64,000 nt of DNA, from the NCBI GenBank assembly GCA_964036195.1, contig OZ038452.1, forward strand, positions 25,493,785-25,557,784, given 5' to 3'. The stretch is from Sphaerolaimus hirsutus (Eukaryota > Nematoda > Chromadorea > Monhysterida > Sphaerolaimidae). Made by a program: the position numbers and the translations under genes. The stretch's first letter is position 1. Every line of letters begins with the position of its first letter. This document shows, piece by piece, positions 33,801-42,500 of the stretch. A model generated the notes under the pieces. That model searched no databases. It saw nothing but the letters and a program-made list of their open reading frames with translations, and was not told where the DNA came from.

Positions 33801-35967
33801 GCTGCCGCGCCACCGAGATCCTGTCGGCGCTGCGGCGGCACCGCGCGCTCTACGTGCGTCTGGCCGTCGCCAACGGCAGCATCAAGCACATCGTGCTCAT
33901 AATCGCCGTGCAGGTGAGCGCAGTGACGTCACGCAGTGGGTTCAAATGGGATTGACTTTTTCGGATCGGGATTGGGGGTCCCGGGATCGCGATTGGCATT
34001 TTTCGGGATCGCGATTTTGGAAAAAGTTCTGATTTTGAAGTTTTTTCGTCGATTTGCCAAAAAATTGTCTAAAACACATCTGGATGACAGAAAAGTGGCA
34101 TAAAGTGGTAACCTGAGGTTTCCGTTCACATGGCATTTACCTGAGTTGGCAAATTTTTCTGCGATCGGGATTATATAATTTTTTCTGGATTGGGATTTGA
34201 AAATTTCCAGGACCGGGATTGGGATGCGTTTTTTTGAGATTTCGGGATCGGGACCCAAAAATCCCGAAAATTTTCGGGATTCCGGATCCCGTTTGAACCC
34301 TAGTCACGCAAGCCATAATCCTCCTGCATCATCATCCTGGTGCCACTCCCAGACCCTGTTAAGCCATGTAAAATGCAAGATGTCATGTAAAATACCCTTT
34401 AAAGTGTAATGTGTATCCAAATTTTTTTATTGTATCCTAATCTTGTTTTTGTATCCAAATCTTACTTTTGGACATAATATTTGGATACGATAAAATAAGA
34501 TTTGGATACACATGACATTTTACATGACACATGACATTTTACAGGGTCTTTGACACTTTACAGAGTCTTGGAGTGCCCCCAGACTGCGCGGTAACCCGTC
34601 GCAGGCGTGCCCCGGCACCGTGTTCCTGCTGTACCACATGCTCAAACTGCTGCTGCGCTACGAGTACACCGAGGCGATGTTCTGGCTGCCGGAGCTGGTG
34701 TGCAACGCGGCCCAGCTGCACACGGCCGTGGTGATGGCGGCGCGCATCCATTTCGACGCGCACGCCGTCAAGCGCGTGCTCATGTGCTCCGCCCTGGTCG
34801 CCAGTCTCGGACCCTGTAAAATGCCGTGTAAAATGTAAAATGTCATGCAAAGTGTCAAAAGTCATGTAAAATGCCCTGCAAAATGGCAACCGAGTTGCCA
34901 TTTTGCAGGGCATTTTACATGACTTTTGACACTTTGCATGACATTTCACATTTTACACCGCATAGTACAGGGTTTGGGACTGCCCCCTGGTCACAGGGGA
35001 CACTACTCCCCACGCGATAGGAGTGGGCAACCAGTCGCCCCTGTTGACAGGCGGCTGCGACTCGGATGAACGAGAGCGGGCGTCCAAGGTTACACGGCTG
35101 TTTACCGTAGTTGCTTGAATAGTTCCCTCCTCGAATAATGCCCCCTGTTAGACACGCGTGGAAAAATTGGCCTCACTCGAATAATTCCCCCTCAAGGCAT
35201 ATGATAAATAAGTTGTGTATAATTTGAACAAAAATGGTGAAATGAAGCATATTTCATGAAATTAGTTGAAAGGACGAAATTTTGAAAGGTTGAAAAATTT
35301 TGAAGAAAAAATAATTCCCCTCTTGAATAGTTCCTCAAGTGACGAAAAAATAGTTCCCCAGGGGAAATACAGTATTTCTAGCTAGGTTCACATAAATAGT
35401 TGACAGAACCTGACAATGTTGTTTTCAATGTAAAAAGCAGGCAGTCGCAATACAAAGCCGACTACAGAAGGAAGTTCGGCGCTACATCAACTTCTTGTCG
35501 CTTGGCAACCACGGGATCACTATTGGTGACTTTCTCACCATAACTAATGCGTCAGTTTTTACGGTAAGTTGAGTTAAATTGGATTTGTTTGAAGTTGGGT
35601 TTGTGTTCAATTAAGATTTGCCACGTATAAATTGTTCACTCGAACACAATTCGCTGAGACATCACATTGGATAGAAAATGTATGTGATTTCATAATGTCA
35701 AGTGAAAAGTGTCCAAAAGAACCCTACAGAAACCACGACGCTCAACTTTTTTTTACTTGTTGACTTTGGATGTATTGGACAGCGTGCCTCAGGACAACAT
35801 ACAAGCATAACATTCAAATAATAGTTTTTTGGTCAACTGCTTTTCAGTTTCTAACTTTCTTATTCCAGGTTATATCTATAATTATCACCTATTTATCTTT
35901 GACTATTAAAAGTATTCCTATTCTTGGTGTGGTTGGTTCAAACTGCACAGATGCTGCGCGACTGTGA
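27801..35967 (+). CDS. Gustatory receptor family 7TM protein (8-9 exons)
   Basis: Exons: 27801-28021, 28195-28353, 29369-29461, 32393-32524, 33712-33913, 34605-34796, possibly 34990-35088, 35441-35563, 35869-35967. Length is 439 aa with the optional exon and 406 without; arthropod gustatory receptors run about 350-450. Hydrophobic helices include WEMLLVVASMYAG, CLLLDCVPVLLSFSAVV, LWLAAILHTTLATLC, HIVLIIAVQ with GTVFLLYH, and ISIIITYLSLTI. The loop ALRRHRALYVRLAVANGS and the terminal block EVRRYINF...GITIGDFLTI then ITYLS follow the receptor family's last intracellular loop and TM7 pattern, although the usual final QF is KS. Such receptors are ligand-gated cation channels of chemosensory neurons. 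The first exon is split by an introner at 28022-28194; another lies at 34797-34989, where joining 34796 directly to 35441 is also in frame. The start ATG is the first in frame, but an upstream exon is possible. The third exon boundary is inferred from phase. Confidence 0.68.
28022..28194 (+). mobile_element. Introner in first exon of gustatory receptor
   Basis: The 5' end is altered (CCT|GTGAAGAGCCCTGTAAAG) and the 3' end is GGTCCGGGACTGCCCCTG. The frame works in two ways: removal to 28194 (ending CTG), or splicing to the ACAG at 28176, which keeps six element-derived residues (VRDCPW). The 3' tail is 18 nt instead of the usual 19, which is what makes the canonical option in frame. Confidence 0.83.
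28545..28645. repeat. TACTCGGCGGAC / GGAAGCGTGCC repeat fragment
   Basis: TTTATACTCGGCGGACTCGATACTCAGCAC then ATGTCTCATGTTGGAAGCGTGCC, matching parts of 40955-41105 and 56565-56800. Confidence 0.5.
28978..29290. mobile_element. TACCGTA-class copy in receptor intron
   Basis: GGGGGTATTTCGAGGGGGGGG...CTTATTCC and GGGGGGTATTTCGAGGAAATACGC; the outer left end is lost. Confidence 0.55.
29584..30734. mobile_element. hAT-like element, TTCGAAAATTCGAAA type
   Basis: TAACGATGGCAAAA...TTTGCCATCGTTA with duplicated GTGGGGTG (29576-29583, 30735-30742). End arrays of TTCGAAAATTCG; a CGTAAACG-type fragment (30015-30190) and a half introner lie inside. Confidence 0.85.
30213..30290 (+). mobile_element. Half introner (5' arm only)
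   Basis: CCACTTCCAGTTCTAGATTCTGTAAAATGCCCTGTAGAATG followed by the usual left arm, which then stops at GTAAAATGTCAAAC. It lies inside the hAT-like element 29584-30734. Confidence 0.6.
30902..32029. mobile_element. hAT element relic, TTTCCGTTTTCCG type
   Basis: TAGGGTGTCAACTTTCCG...TTTGTTGACACCCTA with duplicated GTTCTAAC (30894-30901, 32030-32037). Arrays of TTTCCGTTTTCCGGC at both ends flank a core with the broken transposase end (31394-31530). Confidence 0.9.
31394..31530 (+). pseudogene. Broken hAT transposase C-terminal (dimerisation) fragment
   Basis: Forward translation gives SSVPSEQLFSVAGSLYNERG, then SNL, a TAG stop, then AETAEKLIMLHQLL. This follows the hAT C-terminal dimerisation pattern (P-x-SS-x-x-SE-x-x-FS-x-AG ... 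L-x-x-x-x-AE-x-L-x-x-L). Only the end of the protein remains, and it has an in-frame stop. It lies in the middle of the hAT-like element 30902-32029, between its two arrays of TTTCCG motifs, so that element descends from an autonomous hAT. Confidence 0.75.
32560..32965. mobile_element. TACCGTATTTCCTCGA element in receptor intron
   Basis: Matched ends TACCGTATTTCCTCGAAATACC and GGTATTTCGAGGAAATACGGTA; the middle shares ACGTACGCAGACGTAGAAAAATG and ACGTTCTCTGTACACTCAATTT with 39656 and 46161. Confidence 0.78.
33168..33355 (+). ncRNA. U2: U2 spliceosomal snRNA
   Basis: The gene begins ATCGCTTCTCGGCC, as U2 does. It contains the branch-point recognition segment GTGTAGTATCTG and then TTCTTATCAGCTTAA, followed by stem II sequence and an Sm site (ATTTTTGG, about 33268). 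It ends with a 3' hairpin region (GGGTTGGCCC ... GGGAACGGCCC). Length is about 188 nt, the normal size. GATCAAAGTG and CAGCTTAA match the arthropod form better than the vertebrate form. It sits in the same orientation inside the intron between receptor exons 32393-32524 and 33712-33913. No upstream PSE was identified by eye. The branch-recognition bases are unchanged, so this copy offers no special explanation for unusual splice sites. It could be a retropseudogene, but the full-length intact 5' end argues against that. Confidence 0.93.
33936..34302. mobile_element. hAT-like MITE, CGGGATCGGGAT type
   Basis: GTGGGTTCAAATGGG...CCGTTTGAACCCTA with duplicated GTCACGCA (33928-33935, 34303-34310), just after the donor at 33914. 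Confidence 0.83.
34337..34582 (+). mobile_element. Introner copy in receptor intron with inner hairpin
   Basis: CTG|GTGCCACTCCCAGACCC on the left and GGAGTGCCCCCAG on the right. The centre (34410-34515) is an inverted repeat of GTATCCAAATCTTA, the same core as the copy at 41303-41690. The downstream exon can start at 34605 after CGTCGCAG in the correct phase, so this copy need not be an intron by itself. Confidence 0.8.
34797..34989 (+). mobile_element. Introner at 3' edge of gustatory receptor exon
   Basis: Hairpin with 5' end GTCGCCAGTCTCGGACCC (one extra C against the consensus) and 3' end GGTTTGGGACTGCCCCCTG, flanked by CTG on both sides. The frame stays open across 34990-35088 if it is excised exactly. 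Exon 34605-34796 could instead splice straight to 35441, in which case the element merely lies in a longer intron. Confidence 0.8.
35105..35374. mobile_element. TACCGTA-class element in receptor intron
   Basis: TTACCGTAGTTGCTTGAATAGTTCC and its inverse GGGGAAATACAGTA; interior CTCGAATAATTCCCCC units. Confidence 0.5.
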
Positions 35968-36540
35968 TTATAAAATGAGGCAATGTGATCGAAAATATTC
36001 TAGCTTTTGTTTCCGATTGGACTCTTTTAGCAGTCACACGTGATCGAATAAATTTCAATCGAATAAATTTCAAGCTTTTGAGCAGGCGAACTTGGATTTT
36101 GCTTTTCTTTTGCGCTGCATTGGTAATACCTAGACGTATTTCAAATGAAAAAATTACGAAAAACGAAATCACCTATGAATAACTCGTCACGCCCTAGAAT
36201 AAAAAAAATCCTGCGATGTTCAAGAACTTGATTTAATTTGCTTTCAGATATCCATGGGGTTTTGGTATCCTTACGCAGACTTATAGTCTCTGTATGCACC
36301 TCGTGTCCATCACAAGGATAAAAATATACTATCTCACTTTCATTCAGCCATTCTATTTACAATAGATAATAAAATATAAAAACGTCTCATTTATATTTTC
36401 TCTTTTTTTCACAGAGATTTAATTAGGTATACCTCTATTTTTTCAGATTTTCCGAAATTAAATTCACCGATTTTCGGACAACGTGAAAGCATTGCACAGT
36501 GTAAATGAAGGCTCCAAACGAAAAACGTCACAACAATCAA
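35968..36540. other. AT-rich gap between convergent genes
   Basis: 573 bp between the receptor stop and the ABCD1-like stop on the other strand. No element end or coding signal was seen; both 3' UTRs must lie here. Confidence 0.6.
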
Positions 36541-39500
36541 TCAAACATCCTGCCCATCATCACCACCAGCTGCCCGCACAACTACATCATCGCCGAGCGC
36601 GGCGCACAGGGCGGCCAACCTGGCCTGCATGCCGGGCACGGCGGCCAGTCGCCGCTCCAGCTGGGCCTTCTCCTCGGACAGACTGCCCTGGGGCAGTCCC
36701 AAACCCTGTAAAATGCTCTGTAAAATGTCACGCAAAGTGTCAAAAGTCATGTAAAATGCCCTGCAAAATAGCTACCGAGTTGCCATTTTGCAAGTGATTT
36801 TACATGACTTTTGACACTTTGCGTGACATTTTACATTTTACAGGGCGTTTTACAGGGTCTGGGACTGGTACCTGCGCCTGCAGCTGTTCCTGGGTGAGCT
36901 GCTCCAGCCGCCAGCCGCCCTCGCCGTCGAACAGCAGCACGTGCGTGTGCCACCGCCACAGACTCGGCCGGTGCGACACTGTTAGCAGGGTCACGCCCAG
37001 GTCCTGGCACGTGTTGATAGTGGGTATTTGAGTTGACTTTAAATAGGCATGAAAGTGTGTACTGAGTAAATACTTATGGGTACAATACTTTAATTGTACA
37101 AGCACCCATCTGTACGTGTAAATTTTCATGAGTACTGGCCCCCAGTACTACTGGGTACCTCTGAGTATTTCAGAAAATTTCAGGAATACACACAAAAACA
37201 AAGTGACCATCATGCCTGCATTACCATATACCTATTACCTATTTACATGTATTTGGATTTTAGAATGCAGGCATACCCGGAAAAATACTCAACTTTACTC
37301 TTCCATGTAGAAAAAAATATTTTACGCAATTTTACCCAGGTACATGGTAAAAAAGTAATTTACCCGGATATTTTATGAGCACGGGTAAAAATCAATTTAT
37401 CTACTCGTATGCATACTTTTGAAAACAGATAGGTGCCAACAAGAACAACAACGAGAACCGTCCATTCCACACCACACCACCAGCGAACGCACCTGGAGCG
37501 CCTTGTAAATGGACGCCTCCACATCGACACTGATAGCGCTGGTGCACTCGTCGAGCATGGCGAAGGGCGGCCGGTGGTAGAACACCCTGGCCAGACCGAC
37601 CCTTTGCTTCTCGCCGCCCGACAGCACGTCGGCCCAGTCGCGCACCGAGTGCCAGCCGCCCTCGCGCGTCACGATGTGCTCCAGGTGCACTTGACGCAGG
37701 ATCTCGCCGATCCGCCGCTCGGTGACGCCGCGCCGCCGCATGTCCGCCGTCGTTTCCGGGTAGATCACCTGCGAGGGGAAATGGGTAGAGCGAAACGACC
37801 CTGTAGTCATGTAGACCTGCTAGTCATGTAGACCTGCTAGTCATGTATTTCAGGGGGATTAAAACAGCATGTTGAATTAGCAGTGGTTGGTTTCCATGAT
37901 TAATAGAGTACACAGCGCAGACCTCTATGTGTGCAGAGTGTGCACTCAATTGTTTTATTCGCTCTTTTGATGATACCACTCAAAGTAAACTCATAAATCA
38001 CTCAAAAACTCATAAATCTGTTTCTGTTGTTATGCATTTGAGTTTTTTAATTTTTCATTAAGTGGTATCATCAAAAGAGTGACAAAAACACACATTGCGG
38101 CCCGCGCTATGTACTCTATTAATCATGTATTTAAACCCACTACTGCTAACTCTCTGTGCCGTTCTAATCCCATCTCAAGGACGTATCCAGGTGGGGGGCG
38201 GGGGGGGGCTGCAGCCCCCCCCCCCCTTCCCGGGGTGAGACCCAAAGGTCCCGGAAAATGCAACTTTACCTAAATATTTTCCGATGTTTCTTAAAATTTT
38301 TGCGCGCAAGCGCGCAATTTCGTCCCCATGCATTGTATTTTCAGCGAATCGGCCCCTGTAAACCAATATACTCGGAAATAAAACCCATTTTTGCGATTTT
38401 CGCTGTATATGTATGCATTTTACATACATATAAAGCGGTTCCTGGCGCTGGCGCCAACGCCAATAGCGCCATGGAATGGTGCCTTTGTATGGCGCTAGCG
38501 CCAAAACGCTTTTCCGTCCCTATATAGGGAAAAATTTTAGGGGGGGGGGGGCTGAGCCCCCCCGTTCGCCGGCCCCCGTAAACAAACAGCCCCCCCCGCT
38601 CAAAAATCCTGGATACGTCCCTGTCCCATCTCAAATACCGTATTTCCTCGAATTACCCCCCGGGGGTTTATTTTTTCAGAGTGAAGATTTTGAGAGAAAA
38701 ACGTGAAAAATGCAACAATAATCACCATTTATAAGTTTTTACAGCCTTATATAAGGATGTAGATGGTATAAACGATGTTTCAACGTATTATAACACAGTG
38801 AGTGTTTTGAACGTCTGTTATGCATTTCCCGGACCACAAATTGATAGTGCCCATATTGAGGGGGGTATTTCGAGGGGGGGGGGGTATTTCGAGGAAATAC
38901 GGTACATGACTGGCGGGTCTACGTGACTACAGAGTTCATATGACTAGTAATTAGAATAAATAATTCAGGTAGAATTAACTATCAATAAAAGCCTAAATAG
39001 GTAGTATACACGGGCAGATGATTTACGATGCAATCAATCGGGCCGCTTGACAGGCTCAAAGGGTCATTAAAATTTTGCACCTGGTCGAGCAGCGTGCCCA
39101 AAGTCATGTAGGGCTTCTGCGGCACGTAGAACATGGTGTGGGCGGGCGGCCTATGCAGCGTGCCGCCGGCGACCGGCCACAAGCCGGCCAGCACGCGGAA
39201 CAGCGACGACTTGCCGCAGCCGTTCGGCCCCGTGATGAGCAGCTGCACGCGACGGTCGATCTTCAGCGACAGCGACGACACCACCACGTCGCCCGTGGGC
39301 GTCACGATGGGCACTTGGTCCAGACTGATTTTGTCCAAATCGTTTGTTACCACGGACACGCCTGCGTGGATACTCATTGGAACTACTAGAAATGATAAAA
39401 TTTGAGAATGAAATTGGGAAATTTATCAAAATTGTTATACTGGGCTGGACGCAAAGTATGCGTCCAAAATTACTTATGTTTGGGTCGATAAAGCGCCAGC

Positions 39501-42500
39501 AGGATACTTATGCATGCTTTTTTACAAATAAAAATATCTGAAAAAGAAAATAGCAGATGCGCGTACTTTTTTGAAACGTTTCTTAATACTTTTTGGAAAA
39601 AATCTTATCAATGATGAGGTCATGATGGAACGTTTCCTTCAGAAAATTCAAAGCATACCGTATTTCCTCGAAATACCCCCAGGGGGTTTATTTTTTCAGA
39701 GTGAGAATTTTGAGGGGGGGTATTTCGAGGGGGGTAATTCGAGGGGGAGTTATTATATCGCCAGAAATTTTTTGAACTCCCAGTACTAATAACGTACGTA
39801 GACGTAGAAAAATGTGACAAAAACCACCATGTATAAGAGTCTACAGACTTAAATAAGTATGTAGATGGTATAAACCATGTTATAACGTAACACAGTCATT
39901 CTTGTTAACCTGTGTTACGCATTGCCAGATCACAAAACGTACCTTTTGTCATGTACGTTCTATTTACACTCAATTTGGGCGGGGGCATTTCGAGGAGGGG
40001 GTTTATTCATTCATAGTGCCCATGTTGAGGGGGGGGGGGTAATTCGATGAAATACGGTACCTAGTTAATCACAACATTTCGTCAGTAAATCTCAAGTAAA
40101 CATTTCCTCAGTAGGTAATTCACAACCCCAATCACCTTTCATGTTCTGCACGTCGACCTTATCCTTGCGCACGATGTTCTCGTGTTGTTCGAGTTGCGGC
40201 CGTACATAATGCTCGTCGGCGACCTCTTCGAAAACGTGGAACATTTCTGAAACTCTGGAAGTGTAGCCGCTCAGTTCTGCGACCTGGATAGTACCAGAAA
40301 ATCAAATTTTGCGTCCACATAGCAATTTTCAACCTTTCAAAAATCGTTTCAAATAGGCAAATTCACCTTTTTGTATGAGCTCATAAGCCTCTCTATGGCA
40401 TCTGCACCGTTCATCAGCAGCGCTTTTGCTGTGGTGAAGCCCTTTGTTCTTTCCGACACTCCACCGTCACCGCCCAAATCTGAGCAAAAATTCATAATAT
40501 ACATATGGATAACTACCGTATATCCTCGATTAAAGTCCCACCTCGAATAACTACTTCCGTTGGCTGACTGAACAAAAACTAACTGCCCCTCTCGAATAAC
40601 TCCCCAGTCAAACAAATCTGACGAAACAATAACTCCCCCGGGGACTTATATGAGGATATACGGTAGATGTTTAATATATGCTAATTACAATATGACAAAC
40701 CATGACCACTGGACTGAAAATTAGCAGTCAATATTGGCACGGCGACGAGCACCATGCCCAGGGCGGACCAGATGTATTTCATGAGGAATTGTTCCAGCAT
40801 GATGTAGCCTATGCGCGCCTTGTAAAGCTTGTGCATCTGCTGCCGCAGCGCCGCCCAAGCGGACGCGATGTGTGCAAGTTCCGTCTGTGACGTGGAAAAT
40901 TCCGTCACACATTTTGAACCCAACTGCACCTATACTCTAGTGACATGACGCGCTGCACGTGCCGTTAGTTATGTCTCACATTGGAAGCGTTCCAATGATA
41001 ATTAAAGCATGTGATTTTTGTAAAAAGATAAAAACTTTTAGTTGTTGTGAATACATTGGCACGCTTCCAGCGTGAACCACGCGTGCAAGGTGTAGACTCA
41101 CTGGAGCATACAAAAAACGCACCTCATTCCCTCCATAGAAGGCGATCTCCTCAGAGTGCGCAATGATCCTAGAATGAACGAATCGCAACTTGCCGCGCCG
41201 CTTGGCGCACTCGGCGGTGATCTGCCCAAATCTGGGGCTGAGGGCTTTCAGCGTGCGCCCGGTGCCCATCATGACTAGCACGATTAGGCCGCCGAGGTAG
41301 GCCAGGGGGCAGTCCCAGACCCCGTAAATGGCCTTGTAAAATGTAAAAGACCCTGTAAAATGTCATGTGTCATGCAAAAGACCCAGTAAAATGTCATGTG
41401 TCATGTAAAAAAACGCTGTAAAGCGTCATATGTATCCAAATCTCATTCTATAGATTCCAAATCTTATGTTTTTGTATCAAAATCAAGAATTGGATACAAG
41501 AACCTAAGATTTGGATACTATAGACAAGATTTGGTACACATGGCACATTACAGGGTCGTTTACATGACACTTTACAGGCTCTTTTACATCACCCATGACA
41601 CTTTACAGACAGGGTCCCTCACATAACGCCTGACATTTTACAGGGTCTTTTACACTTTACATGTGTTTTTACAGGGTCTGGGACTGGCACCAGGTGCGTG
41701 CCGTTGGCGCCGCGCGTCGCCGCGCCCGCCACCAGCGTACTGGTTATTAAAACGATGTCCAAAAGCGGCTTGGTCAGGTCTGAGTAGAGGCTGGCCACCG
41801 CGTCGCAGAACGATCCAATGTCTTCAGTTAGACACTGGTCGGCGTTCGCGAGCCGGCCGTCCATGTTGCTCACGCGGTAATACGTTTGCCTCTGATTGAT
41901 TGGGTGCAAGGAATTACGGGCAATAGTTACTTATTTACTCATCGAAAATTACCGCATTTGCTCGAATAATTCCCCCGGGGAATTCATATTTCGTCAGACT
42001 TTTGTGAGGGGATTCGAGGGGGGATTATTCAAAGGGGAGGGATAATTATTTCGTCAAACTTTTCAAGCATGTCTCTTTCAAGTCATTCCACAAAATATGC
42101 TTTATTAACATACTAACATGCCATTCTTGTTCCAATTTGACATTACAAATTGACCATAATCCATTAGGAACGAATTATTAAAGGGGAGCATTATTCTTTA
42201 CTCGCCCGCATTACCTGGGGGAATTATTCAAAAGTGGAATTTATTCAAGGGGGAATCATTTTAGCAAATGCGGCATGTCGAATTTTCATTCTTAATCGAG
42301 CATATTTCTCCAAATCTCACATCTCAATCTCACCACACGAACCACAATGTAAAACCATTCACCCACCTGAAAGTACATAGCATAGGCCCTCTTAGCCAAT
42401 CTGTTCCTGAAAGCCAAGCCCAACACGCTCTCAAAGTACTTAATCATGCTGTTGATGAAGGTGGCCGGCACCGCTATAAACAACCACTTTGCGAGCAATT

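Larger units (their letters stand above)
37799..38931. mobile_element. Element with CTAGTCATGTAGACC ends, carrying two nested elements
   Basis: Left CTGTAGTCATGTAGACCTGCTAGTCATGTATTTCAGGGGG; right CATGACTGGCGGGTCTACGTGACTACAG. Nested: 38178-38624 and 38636-38904. Relative of 14563-16000. In ABCD1 intron 37769-39080. Confidence 0.6.

Noticed and set aside
34303-34340. A short receptor exon ending at the introner 34337-34582
   Set aside because: No acceptor gives the right phase without a stop, and exon 34605 joins exon 33913 directly in phase 0.
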